A stretch of DNA of 64,000 nucleotides from contig NC_133027.1 of NCBI RefSeq assembly GCF_048771995.1, positions 62,371,501 to 62,435,500 of the forward strand. The letters are read 5' to 3'. The notes below the pieces were generated by a model. It saw only the letters and a program-made list of their open reading frames with translations. It ran no database searches and had not been told where the DNA came from. Positions 34,291-45,094 of the stretch are shown here, one piece after another (position 1 is the first letter of the stretch; the number at the start of each line of letters is the position of its first letter). Made by a program: the position numbers and the translations under genes. The stretch is from Taeniopygia guttata. Taxonomy: Eukaryota > Chordata > Aves > Passeriformes > Estrildidae.

Positions 34291-34806
34291 TTTGATGGCC
34301 TGGCACACTGGATCCACGGAAGTCTAAAGTATTGCTAGACACTGGTGCACAGTGTACCTTAACGCTGTTACGGCATATCAGACAGAAACCCATCTGGATT
34401 TCTGGATTGACAGGGAGATCCCAAAAGCTCACTGGGGGCTGAGGTGAGCTTAACAGTAGACAAATGGCAAAAGTACACTGTTGTGACCAGCTTAGAGGCC
34501 CCATGTATCCTTGGCATAGACTGTCTCAGGAAAGGGTACTTCAAGGACCTGAAAATGCAGTGATGGGCTTTTGATGCAGTTGCCATAGATTTGGAGAAGT
34601 AGAAACATCTGCTTGCTTTGTGCAGCCTCTTGGAGTATCCCTGCATGTCTAAGAACAGCAGGTGGCCATGGCTGCCACGATGTGCCACGATGGCACACTA
34701 TTGGCAATACACATCACCCAAGGCTCCCTGGTTCCCATCCATGATTCACCAGCTCAAGAGCCAAGGAGTAATCAGGAAGAGTCACAATATTTTCTTTCAA
34801 ATCTGC
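34291..34806 (+). pseudogene. ERV protease and start of reverse transcriptase, inactivated
   Basis: The aspartic-protease active site LDTGA is encoded at 34335-34349. Downstream, in another frame, is the string ILGID typical of the protease C-terminal part (near 34506-34525), and near 34720-34780 a short stretch ending LKSQGVI that matches the N-terminal edge of retroviral RT (compare L...GVI before the fingers). The protease frame is broken by a TGA at 34440-34442 and coding similarity then continues in a shifted frame, so a small indel has inactivated it. RT is cut off almost at once. The layout is that of an ERV pro-pol with most of pol and all of env deleted. The element cannot encode functional protein. 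Confidence 0.72.
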
Positions 34807-34891
34807 TTTTGTCCCCCTGTCCTGCTCAGGAGGGAAAATGAGAAAGCATCTGGGTGGGCATCTGGCAGCCAGCAAAGGTTAGCCCACCACA
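34807..34891 (+). mobile_element. 3' LTR fragment (U5 end only)
   Basis: About 85 bp from GTCCCCCTGTCC to CCCACCACA aligns with the last part of the 5' LTR (32655-32739). Shared blocks include CCCCCTGTCC, ATGAGAAAGCATC, GGTGG, TCTGG, CCAGC and CCCACCA. The rest of the 3' LTR and the remaining pol/env are missing. The RT remnant runs directly into this fragment, so one deletion removed everything between early RT and LTR U5. The terminal CA at 34890-34891 is intact. Confidence 0.7.
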
Positions 34892-37289
34892 CTCCCGTAA
34901 ACATACAAACTCACAAGCTGGTACTTATGCTCAGATACCTGAACATACATATGTTCCCCTCTGAGCTGATTTGCTTAGTAACAGCAGGCAGAGGAGACTG
35001 AGTCAGCTTCAGATGGTGCAAATAAATGTGGAAGAAACTTCAGGTTGGAGAATTTACATCAATTCTTTGAAGTAATTATAATTGTTATTATTATTATTGC
35101 TATCATTGTTAATCATAATAAAACCACCAACAACAATAATATTGCTGCTGTATTGCACGAAGTTTCCAGGAGTGAGAAAAAGATGTGTGGAGTGAATGCC
35201 AATGAAATGCCATCCCAGTCCCAAGGAAAACCCAGGTGCTGGCATAGGTCCTGCACTGTTCAGGAGCGTGGAGCAGTGCTGTTGGGGACACCTGAGGGGA
35301 ACTGTCAGCACAAGTGATGGTAGCAGAGCCTGGGTCTCAGTACATACAAGATGTGGCAGATGGAGTGCAAAAGCAAACGGGCTGGCAAGCAGCAGGCCCT
35401 TTGGTAATGAAGCGTCACAGGAGCTCGCAGACTCCTCTCTGATTTTACTGGGCTGAGTTCCAGAGTGCGTCTTCACCTTTTTTTTTTTTTTTTACTTAAG
35501 TATCTGCAAATTAAAACCTGCTATGCTCTTGGATAAGTGTCTCTTTAACTTCTTGGTCTCTTTTGAATTTCAAATAGCGATTCTTTATTATCTTAATTGG
35601 TGAGTGCCTGTTTTAATTAGTCATCCCAGTTTATCTTACTCTTCTAAAACATATGAGGCTTTGTACAGATCAAAAAGGGTTCTTTTTTAAGCATAAGCAT
35701 CAAAAGAAATATGAATTGTAAGAAATAAGATGACCGTGTTTGCAATTCTGATTGCTCTCACTGTGGTCTTCAGTTGTCACCCTTAAATTAGACAGTATTT
35801 TACATGCCGAAAGGTCCTGCCCAAGATGTTGTATGAACTTAGAAAAAATTTCTTCCCTTTGCAGCAATACAGATAATATTTCTGATCTAAACAGCAAAGC
35901 AATGGTCTTTCTCACTTCTCTGGAGGTCTCTTATCTGTCCAATTTGAACTAATGTAAAATAATAAACACATTTGTAAATGCAGAAATCAATCACTGCTGA
36001 TCATGCTGTCTGGGAACATATTGCAACTTCCTGAAAATCTGGCCTGCATTCATGTCCTGGAGGGCTTAACTATGCCTTCACAATAGTTGCAGTGATGATG
36101 CCAAATCTCATGTAACTTCCCTGTTGATTTTTTGCAGGCTGCCAGAGGATGTCACAGAGCGGACCGAGCTTGAAATGAAGTTTTGTTAATATTTGGTACA
36201 AGTGATGTTCTCAGTAATAAAGCTGAAAAATACAAGAGGAAAAAACCCAAACAAACCAGAAAGCCCTCCTCCCTGGATCACACGGAGACGGGAAAAGGAG
36301 GAAAATGCTGGCAGAACTAGGTGGCTGATTGGCAGCAGCTGGCTGTACACAAGCAGAGGGAGGGCTGCTGTCATTCGAAGCAACTTAATGCAGGGACCTG
36401 TACCTGTCCTTTCAAGGGGTCTGAATGGTTTTGAAAGGTGCTGTATTTTGCTGTTTTGTTTGGATTTCTTTTCCTGGGGAGTGCCTTGTGGGCAGTCAGG
36501 GACATGATAATTCATCCCTCCTCCTCGTCAAGGACAAACTGGATCTCTTATTAACCAGTCCACTTTGTCTTACTCATGGGATAGAGCAGTTCCTATGCTT
36601 TTTTTCTAGTGAAAATATCATAATCCAGACTGCAAGAGCAAGTGTCCCATCTGGAGACAATTCATCATTTCTTGAAATAAATTCTGCAACTTTAGCTGCC
36701 AAGCAGCACAACTCAGTGAGAGTAGGTCACTTGTAAAATATGATGGTTAAGTACAGGCAAGTCTGTAGAAGAAATAATCCACTTTGAAGTGATAAAGTTT
36801 CCCAGCACTTGGGTCAGTTAGATTTCAATAAGAAGATGGAGAATGTTGGGTCATGGAAAGTCGATCTCAGTTTCTTAAGAGCTCTGTGCCATTCTTACCA
36901 GAATTAAAAGGGTGATTCCCCAGACCTGTGCCCAGGACAATGAGAGTGTCCTAAGATAATGTCCTGTATAGATGATGAGGGCATTACAGAGTCTTTACAT
37001 CCAAGCCAGTGGTGACACAGACCCCTATCCCTTATGCCACTTGGTCCCATCCCTCATTCTTTCATGCCTGATGGACGCAAATTTCAACTGCAAGTTGCCC
37101 AGCCTGGTGGTCGCTATGTCTGACACCCTACGGCGTTACATTCATACCTGCCACGGTGCCTCAGTAATAATCCTGGCAGGGAGGGCTTAGCTGTGAAAGG
37201 TCGGCTGTGAAGAACCCGTGAAGGATTTTCTCTTTGTAAGTCACTTTTCACTTAATTTCTCCCTGCGCCTATTGATTTTTGCCTCTCAT
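34892..37289. other. Non-coding interval between the ERV and the third CpG island
   Basis: AT-rich, with an ATT/AAT-rich low-complexity run at about 35070-35150 and a T tract near 35479-35494. No exon or repeat family was recognised. GC content rises from about 37290. Confidence 0.6.
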
Positions 37290-37440
37290 TTTCTGTCAAG
37301 CCCTGCCCGCGGCCCGCTCGGCATCCCGGCGGACCCCCGGGGTTTGCTGCGGGAGGGAGCGGCTCCTCCCTCGGCGGGGAGGGCCGGGGGCGGCCGGCGC
37401 AGGGGTCTCCTCTCACTCGCTCCGGCTGCGGGCTGAGGCA

Positions 37441-37539
37441 GACCCGGACCCGGACCCGGACCCGGACCCGGACCCGGACCCGGACCCGGACCCCGACCCG
37501 GACCCCGACCCGGACCGGACCCGGACCGGACCCGGACCG
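37441..37539 (+). repeat. (GACCCG)n hexanucleotide array; GGGTCC on the opposite strand
   Basis: Eight perfect GACCCG units (37441-37488) are followed by GACCCC/GACCCG and GACCG/GACCCG variants up to 37539, 99 bp in all, ending 11 bp before the candidate ATG. The minus strand is (GGGTCC)n: G-triplets separated by three bases, the spacing of telomeric G-quadruplex DNA. Because the period is six, no frame meets a stop inside the array: the plus strand can read Asp-Pro, Thr-Arg or Pro-Gly dipeptides, and the minus strand Gly-Pro, Val-Arg or Ser-Gly. It is probably 5' UTR or core promoter, since the candidate start is downstream and its 5' frame has no verified earlier ATG. Confidence 0.92.
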
Positions 37540-37550
37540 GAGCCGGCGCG

Positions 37551-37601
37551 ATGCCGGGGCCGCGGGCCGGCGGCGGCAGCGGGGTCCCCGCGCCCGAGGC
37601 G
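37551..37601 (+). CDS. Candidate first coding exon, unidentified gene
   Basis: ATG at 37551 opens 17 codons (MPGPRAGGGSGVPAPEA) and is followed directly by GTGAGTGCG, a near-perfect splice donor at 37602, inside a CpG island. The exon would end in phase 0. The peptide is low-complexity Gly/Pro/Ala and gives no family. In human a plus-strand gene, FNDC1, lies beyond TAGAP, but its first exon encodes a signal peptide and this does not. The next plausible plus-strand exon at 45005 needs a two-base completion at its start and so cannot join this exon directly; either an intermediate exon exists or the two belong to different transcripts. Confidence 0.4.
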
Positions 37602-38354
37602 GTGAGTGCGGGGTGCGGCGCGGCGGAGCGGGGCAGGGCCGGGCAGCCGCGCTCCTTCCCGGCTGAGGGAGGATGCGGCCGCTGTGCCGCGGGTGACTTG
37701 GGCATAGAGATAGCTTAGGATCTGCGGGCATCTGAGCCCGGTCCTGAGTCTGGTGACAAGCAAACCCCAAGACTTCCCGCGCACTGGAGATGCGCTCCCA
37801 GGGCACTGCGCCGGTCCCGGACTGCTGGCTCAGAGGGGTTCGTGGTCCCTGCCCCGCAGCGCAGAGCTCTTCTCATGCCGAGAAAGGGGTCACGGGAGCC
37901 GGGTGGAGTCAGGATCAGATGAGCAGAGGCCAGGTCGATGTGCAGTTCCTCCCTTCTTGCCAGAAATGGAATTTAAAGAGACTGCTTGACGATATCACTG
38001 CCTGTCAAACTGCTCTGGCACCGTGTTAGGGCAGCAGAGTCTTGAAGAATGGAACAAACAAAATAAACATTTACTCAGCCACGAGTGAATGGACGTTGGT
38101 TAAAATAAAGCTTGCGAGTTTCCTGGCTATATCTATATGAGGGGAAGATTTTAAGATTTTTTTTTGTTGTTCTTCTGGAGAGGTTTAAAATCGTTGTAAG
38201 AAACATGTTTCACTTTAGTGCATGCTGTGAACGCTGTCCCATAGCACCTGGTGGTGTGGTGTGAGCCCAGGACCAAAGCCTGGTCCCCGGGGGGGTCTCA
38301 GCTGCAGCAAACGCTTCTGTCAGCAGGGAGAGAAGCCCCGGCCCCCAGCCCATC

Positions 38355-38415
38355 GATTGCGAGGCCAGAAGGGAGCATTACATCATTTAGTCTGACCTCA
38401 GACAGGAGCAAGGTG
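38355..38415 (-). mobile_element. Old CR1-type fragment
   Basis: GAGGCCAGAAGGGAGCATTA and CATTTAGTCTGACCTC resemble the conserved 3' end of older amniote CR1 families (GGCCAGAAGGGACCA...ATCTAGTCTGACCTCC), in minus orientation. About 60 bp remains. The copy is diverged, so it is older than the 18-kb copy. Confidence 0.6.
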
Positions 38416-39697
38416 CTGGCTGGAAAACAAAAAGAATATTGCCGAGGACTAAATCTCTGCATTGAAAGGTGACATTTCTTCATGACATTGTCAGCTCTGA
38501 CATATAGACTTTTCTGAAAAAAAATGACGGGGTCTCTGCATGGTTCCCTTACACAGAGGTGTGTGGATCATAAGTGGTAGCTTCAGTGCTTCCACATATA
38601 GAAATTTATCATTTTACATGACAAATGATCTAGTTTTCCATTGTTCCTCCTGCTCTTCAGAATGAGAGCTGCTAGCAGAAATGGACTTTTTATCCAATAA
38701 GAAATAGTTTACATTAAAAAACTAAACCAAAACAAAAAGTGAGTTAAGAGGGGAAAAGATAAACAAATAATAGCTACATTTTCTTCAAAGTTGTCTGTAG
38801 AAACATTGTAAAAAAAAGTTTCAGATATGCATATTTTCCTCTCCCTTCTTCCCGTTTCTTTCTTTTTAACCGCTCTTAATTTTTCTGTTTCTGGTGAGAA
38901 AGTAGACAAGAAATATAAAGAAAAGAGTAGGTGATTTTTTAGCAGAGAATATTGGGATGCTGGTGGCACCAAGATAAATTTTTACTGAGCTTTATTAAAA
39001 AGTAACCTTTCAATATACATTGAAAAAAATTGCTATTTTCTTTAGACATAACACAGCCCCAGTAATTGCACCCATAGCATGTGCATAGATACATTTTGCT
39101 GCACTTTGACACTTCACTTAGAGTTTTGTGGATCTATTTTGCTTAAGCCTGATGCTATTTCAGAATTACAGTGGCCTCTGAAAATGGAATAAGACAGTAT
39201 CAAAAAAGGCTCTTCACCTTACCTCCCACTTTTTTTCAATATTAACAACATCCACAAATCCCTTGCAATGGCACAGGAATGGAGCATCACAAGGAGGGCC
39301 AGGCTATGCTGGGACATGATCCCAAGGGGAAAGAGGGTGAGTAGCTTCCCCAGCCCTGTACATCCATCAGCCCGGTGCACCATCTGCCACAGACCTGTGT
39401 GTCCTCCTGGGAGCTTGAGAAATGCGTATCTGCTACCGATAGCCATGGGTGTCTGGCTTGCATGGTTGGCAGGAAAAGGGACAGGAGTGTTTGTGGTTAA
39501 TGAGGTCCAGTGCAAAGCTGCTTCCCACAGTAATTTATTACCTGGAAGGCAGGGGTGTGATGCCAGACAAATAACTGACCCCATGGGAGGTCAGGACACC
39601 AGGAAGGCAGGATCAGGAGGATAGGAAGATGAGGGGGAGGAACAAGGTCCCAGAACCACAGTCGCTGTCTCCAGCAGCAGTGCCCAGGAGAACTTGT

Positions 39698-39721
39698 GGG
39701 GGGTGGGGGGGGGTGGGGGGG
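39698..39721 (+). repeat. G-rich run, G-quadruplex-prone
   Basis: Three runs of six or more G are separated by single T residues on the plus strand. This is simple low-complexity DNA capable of quadruplex formation. If the 37.5-45 kb interval is a plus-strand intron, the G-run would be in the RNA. Confidence 0.85.
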
Positions 39722-40915
39722 ATTTGTCACAGCTGGGTCTTGGAGAGCCTTCAGCAAGGCCCCTGTGGAGATTCTAAATCACACTGATTGCACAGTCAAT
39801 AAAGGAAATCTCATCAGTCCCCATAACGAGGCTGTCAGCTTTTAAACCTATTTAGACAAAAATCTGTTTATTGTTGTGTCGTTAGAAGCCCAGAGTAACT
39901 GCACTGATTCGAGTGATGATAGTGGCACAAAGTAGCTTTGGAAAAGAGCTCTACTGTAGACCAGATCGAGGCAAGTTCCAGTCTGGTTTATTCTATGTAA
40001 GCCTGGACCCACACCTTGGGATGGCTAGTTTGAGTGCTGCTGCTTATTTCAGAGGGACCACTCTGTCCACACTGATACAACAAAGACCAGAAATTCTCCT
40101 CTTGCATGTATTTGTAAGTTCCTTCCCAGTCTGCTTGACTGAGCCAAACAAATTCCTAAGGGAACATCTGCAGGGCAGCTTTCATGGGTACTGCTGGGGG
40201 CAGTGAGGCAGCAGAGCACCCAACAGATCCCAGAGAGGTACAGAGGTGCCCTGGTCCATGAAGGACTAAGGAGCCAGACAGTGCCACCCATCTGTGTGCC
40301 ACTGGGAAATACTCACAGAGGGCTGCTCATCTGAAATATCAGCTAGGGGGACTGGCTGCAGAAATGGCCAGTGCATGCACCATTCAGCGTTTGTCTGCAT
40401 TAGTATATTAAGAAGCACTTGAGAGTGCTCCCTGGCACTGCAGCATAATTATCTAAAATCAGTATGAATTATAATATCACACAAACTGTTAAAGCCAGCC
40501 CTGAACCCTCTTTGGCCCATGACAAATAGCACTGTCATGCTCAACCCCTGCCCTCTTCAAGGCAGCAGCATCTGGGGATGTTCCCAGTGGGAGCAGAGCC
40601 CTGCCTCAAGATGAGCAGCACTGGCTCACATAAGCATATCCTGAGCCAGGAAAACCAGGAACATCTGCAGGTTGTTTGGTTTGGCAGTGCAGCAAAACTG
40701 AAGAAAAAAAAGCCTTGAAGAGTGTTTGGATGGCATCCCCACGCCTCTTGTCACCTCCTTGCTAGTGACCTCAGGTGAGAGACAAAACTGAGAAGAGGTG
40801 TAGGAAAAAGCTAATTTCAAGTACTCATTGACCTCATGAACCCCTTTCCTCCCCTTTTTGGCAGCCAGATGTGCTGAGGTGGTCACAACTGCCCCTGCCC
40901 CAGCCTCCTCTGCAA

Positions 40916-40947
40916 GTGCATGTGCATGTGCATGTGCATGTACATGA
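40916..40947 (+). repeat. (GTGCAT)n array containing four TGCATG motifs
   Basis: Four tandem GTGCAT units and a GTACAT variant produce four overlapping-phase TGCATG hexamers on the plus strand only. UGCAUG is the established RBFOX splicing-factor site. The array lies about 4.06 kb upstream of the candidate exon at 45005, within the presumed intron. A chance microsatellite is an adequate alternative explanation. Confidence 0.85.
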
Positions 40948-42180
40948 CATGACTGGGGAAAGTCACTGGGAATTTCAATATGTTTCCTGGGAAAACTTAG
41001 TTGAGGAGAGGCAGGTTTACCTGCCACCTCCTGGAAATCCTCTGGGCTGTCCTCTCTTCTTCTACTTTTGGTGTCTTGTGGGCTTTGGTTTAAGTGATCA
41101 CTTAAAGTGAACTAATGTTCACATTCAATGTTCCTGCCATTGATGGATTCTTTCAGGAGAAGAAGGACATGAGTTTGCTGTTTTCACAAGGACTCTCACC
41201 TATTGTGGTATAAGAGGGTAAAGATCCTTTTTGGTATTCCTTAAGGATTTTAGAAGTATGTTAGCAGATGTGAGAGCATTTCTGAAAGTCATGAAGAAAC
41301 AGAAGCCCAAGGTTTTAGAAATGGCATTGTTTTTCAGCTAGTGCTGGTTGTTACTTGCTGAAGAATCTGGCCACCCAAAAATCTCTTCAGATGGCAAAAT
41401 CATGTCTCTGTATACACACTTGGAAAGGCTTTCTGAATGAGTGAAGACAAGCAATGCATTTGCACCTATAAACCAGCAGGACGTGGTTAGCTCAGCTGAG
41501 GAAGGATGACTGAACTCTGGATTTTCAGGGTTTTTGGTGGCGTGCTTTGAGATAATAAAGGAGATTTAAGTTTTGTGTCAGTTGCAAAAAGGAAATAATT
41601 TGCTGCAAGGGTTGTTGAGCACCATCAGTAACCTATATCCCACTACAATGTGCAGAGCACTGGGATACTTACTTTTTAGACTTTCCCTGCTGTTTTTTCT
41701 GGTTACGGTTGAGTCTTCAGGCAGATCTCCTTGTGAGTGCCTGGCGTGAAGCCCTTACCTGGGGTGAAGCCCTTGCATGGTGTGTGTAGGTGATTTCCTT
41801 GAGCAAATGGCTCCCAGTGAGTGCTCCTGAAATTCTGCCATCTCCAGATGCCACCCTTGCATTATTTACTGTGTGCCTCAGAACAAGAACAGGTCACAGG
41901 CAGGAATAAGAAGGGCTGGAGCTAAACTTGTGGCAGACACTGTGATATCCTCTGTTAAGCAAAAAAAGATTTCTGTTAAGTGGAGGAAAACCCCTGGAGA
42001 GAGAAAGTATGATGTAATTGACAGTGAATACTGACATAATTGCGTTCAAATTCTCCCAGGTCTTGGAACACAGGGCAAAGTTAATTTGTCCTCTCTGCAC
42101 CTGCTGCAGTGTTAAGTAAAAATCACATGTAGTTTTTTCCCACCAAAGCAGCAGCAACACTGGGGAATAAATTTGTTCTC

Positions 42181-42208
42181 CATGACATGACATGACATGA
42201 CATGACAT
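42181..42208. repeat. (CATGA)5 pentanucleotide array
   Basis: Five perfect CATGA units plus CAT. It is a simple microsatellite, palindromic in part (CATG), with no evident function. Confidence 0.9.
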
Positions 42209-45004
42209 TACCTTGTTCAATAAATCAAATAATAAGTCCCTTGTATTTGAAGTGAGAGGAGGAACATCAGGTCCAATATTTTCACTTGTGTCAAAGTGTG
42301 TATGTGTATATGTACATTTGAAATATACAGCTTATTTAATCTTCTCTATATGCATTTGGTAGATGAAATTGTGGCAACTCTAGAATGGAGTTAACATAAG
42401 AATAGTAGTAACAGAAATAATTTGCTTTACACTGATCTGGGGAGAGGAACAAAACCATTTTTCCCCACAGTGCAGAGCTCTTTCCTTGCTATCCCATGAC
42501 ACATCAATCCAGGCACCCTGAGCATCCTGCTGCCACCAGCTGTAACCCCCGCACCCACACTGGGAGGATGCTGGAAGGGTTGCATTTCCCTGAGCATTCC
42601 CTGTCTGCTCTGCACAGATACTACCTTTTGGCTGGTCCTAGGTGGGCTCAGAAAAGAGTCCTGGCCAGCCTCTCAGATTAAGAAACTGGTGTCTGCCCTT
42701 CCAAGGGCATCTTGTTTGGGAATCTGCACTAAGCAGTCCTTGTGGGTTTAAAGGGAGGCAGGATGACAGACAGCACTGACAGTGTTATACGCTGGTGTGG
42801 TCAGAGCTCAGGATACAAAGAAGTAAGCTGGGGAGAAAATGGGCTTCTGCCTGGGTCAGGATTCATCCTCACTTCCCCTGGAGGGTGCAGCTATTTTACA
42901 TTGCTTTATCACTAGGCTGGTGTTTTATCCTGATACTGCAAAACCAATAATAAATAGACCATGCCTTCCACGCATATGGCATTTTAACTGGAGCGAAAGG
43001 ACTTCCCCCAGAGAGAGTCCCAGTGGGCTCAGGCATGAAGACAACACGCTACAACACGTTAGGATGATCTTAGAAGGATAACCTTTCTCCAAAAGACATT
43101 TAACTCCATGAGCTCAGCAGTGGCTGCTGTGAGAGCAACGTAGGCTTTGTCATGTACTGACCTTTTGTTGAGCAGCACCTGCAGAAAAACTCCTGGTAAT
43201 AATGAGTCAATGCCTAGAAAAGACTTTCTGCTCTGATAACAGTATGTAATTAGCAATTTCAAAGTTCATTTCTTTTACTTCAGATTGCATATATTTAGGT
43301 GTTTGTCAAAAGTAGGTACCAACAAGGGCCATGATAGTAACAGGCATGGGAACAAGCATTGCCTTCAGAAATCATCTCCTCTGCAGGTATGAAGCAGTGT
43401 CACCTACTCCAGTCACACAAAGTCCCACACACATACACTGGGATAAATATACCAGTGTCAAACTGGTACAAACCAGGAGTGAATATACAAATCTCTCCTG
43501 TCTTTCACTGTTCCTAGAAGGAAGTGGTTTTCTAGTATCCCATGCAGCTTCATGGCCATGTGTGCCAGCACTTTTCCCTGCAGCCAGAGCAAGGTGACTT
43601 CTCTTGCTGCTGCTTTACTTTTTCTGCTGATAATAAGAGGGAACATCATCCGTCTCCTCTGGGAAGCTGTGTTTGCTTGGCTTACATGGGCCGTGGCCCC
43701 ATGGGGTGGCTCAGCTAGCTGGGCTCCCTGTCACCCTTCTCAGGGTCTCAGACACCTTCAGGGAGCACACGATGCCTCCAGCTCTGCTCTATGACCTCTG
43801 GTTTGTACTGACCTGGTGAGATCGTGGTAGAGAAGATCTGCAGACACCAGCAGCAGGGCTTGTGTGCCATTTATATACTGCATGGGGTGGTATGCTGCTA
43901 ACATACTTTCAGGAGTAAAAATCGAGAGTTAGAGGTTAAAGCTGATGAAATTCTGATGACTTTGAAACAAAGTTCAATAAAAAGCAGATGGTGTTTTTAA
44001 TCTTTCTTTTTCCACTCAGTTAATAAGGGCAAATGTTCAGAAAGTTATCTGTAAATATATCACCCTGCTGTCCAAGTATCTCAAAAAAATACTCCAACTA
44101 CAACTTTATTAAGACAGGCATCCTCCCAAAAGGGCATTAACCTGCCCTTTATTGGCCTCATGTCAACACTTGGCAGTAAGGAGCCATTTCTTGCCTCTGA
44201 TGTTCCTCTGTTGTGTCACTTGTTCCTAAAATAGCCTCTTTCCTTAGCACTCATACTTGTGTTCAGATGGCAGGCAGCCACACAGAACCTGCTGTCCCGA
44301 AGCACAGATTGCAGGGATTTTAGATTTTCAAGAGGCAGGGAGCTTCCCTGTGGATTTAGAGGAGGCAGATTACCCACCTCTAATGGAAAGCAGCTTGGTT
44401 GCCTCTGCAAGCTGGGCTCACCAAGAGCAGTTTCCTCTCACCCTGCATTACAGAGTGTGGAGGTCTGTATCCAGCCCTTTTGGTCCAAGGGCCTTTTACA
44501 GTCAGGACAGAGAAGTGGGCACGTCTGGGAAAGGGCATGGTTCCTGTTCTCCCAAGCCTACTGCAGAAGTGGGGAGGGAAGAATGGTGCCCTGCAAGCAT
44601 CTGTGTCTCCCCACTGCCTGTAAAAGGAGCTCAGGTTGAGCAGCCCCTGTGCAGACGCTGGTGCCGAGGTTGCCCCAAGTGGGGCAGATACCTGCTGGGG
44701 TGCCTTGGCTGGCAGCCCCAGGGCTTTGTGCACAGTGCTGTGGCTGTGCACCAGCTTTGGCCAGTGCCCCAGAGCTGAGTTGGCCCTGTGTGACAGCAGC
44801 TGTTGTGCTGACCACTGTGGGGCTTGGAGCCTTCACACTCAAGGGAAAATTTGGCAACATCCAGGAGTTAAGAGCACTAACACATATTGTCCTCCCATAC
44901 AGACTTTGTAGCAATGACTCCTGTAAATGCTCCAACCCCCCCACCTTTGTGGAAGCTTTGCTTTTGTAGGAAGGAAACTGATAAAAACTTATTTTTGTTT
45001 TCAG

Positions 45005-45094
45005 CCCCTCAAGACTGTTCCTTCCCGCCGGTGTTCAGCACCATCGCTCTTATTCAGCAGAAGTTTGAGCAAGCCATGGCTGCCTTCAGCCAGG
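45005..45094 (+). CDS. Candidate internal exon, unidentified gene
   Basis: A 90-bp segment with a strong acceptor (ATTTTTGTTTTCAG) and a strong donor (CAG/GTAGGT). In the best frame (two bases completing a codon, then 29 codons) it encodes PQDCSFPPVFSTIALIQQKF followed by EQAMAAFSQ. The second half looks like an amphipathic helix or the start of a coiled coil. A second frame is also open (Arg/Ser-rich, less protein-like); the third has a stop. I do not recognise the family. The exon ends in phase 0. It may belong to the transcript starting in the 37.5-kb CpG island, but phases do not match directly. Good splice sites plus non-random composition are the evidence; chance remains possible. Confidence 0.45.

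Larger units (their letters stand above)
37290..37640. promoter_or_regulatory. CpG island with candidate first exon
   Basis: A compact CpG-rich block with AT-rich sequence upstream. It contains the GACCCG hexanucleotide array and, immediately after it, an ATG-led open segment ending at a consensus GTGAGT donor. This arrangement fits a plus-strand promoter and first exon. No TATA box was seen, as is usual for CpG-island promoters. Long open frames on both strands here are driven by base composition and by the repeat. Confidence 0.65.
37641..45004. other. Non-coding, presumed intron of the plus-strand gene
   Basis: No exon was recognised. Contents listed separately: an old CR1-type scrap (38355-38415), a G-run (39698-39721), a TGCATG cluster (40916-40947) and a CATGA pentamer array (42181-42208). 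At 41740-41780 the phrase GTGAAGCCCTT is repeated 20 bp apart. 44250-44970 is GC-richer, with overlapping open frames up to 173 codons on the plus strand that match no family I know. Confidence 0.5.

Noticed and set aside
37279..37605. 108-codon plus-strand frame with an Asp-Pro repeat as a real protein
   Set aside because: It runs through the hexanucleotide array and past a consensus splice donor and is out of frame with the candidate ATG; probably a repeat shadow, although non-ATG translation cannot be excluded.
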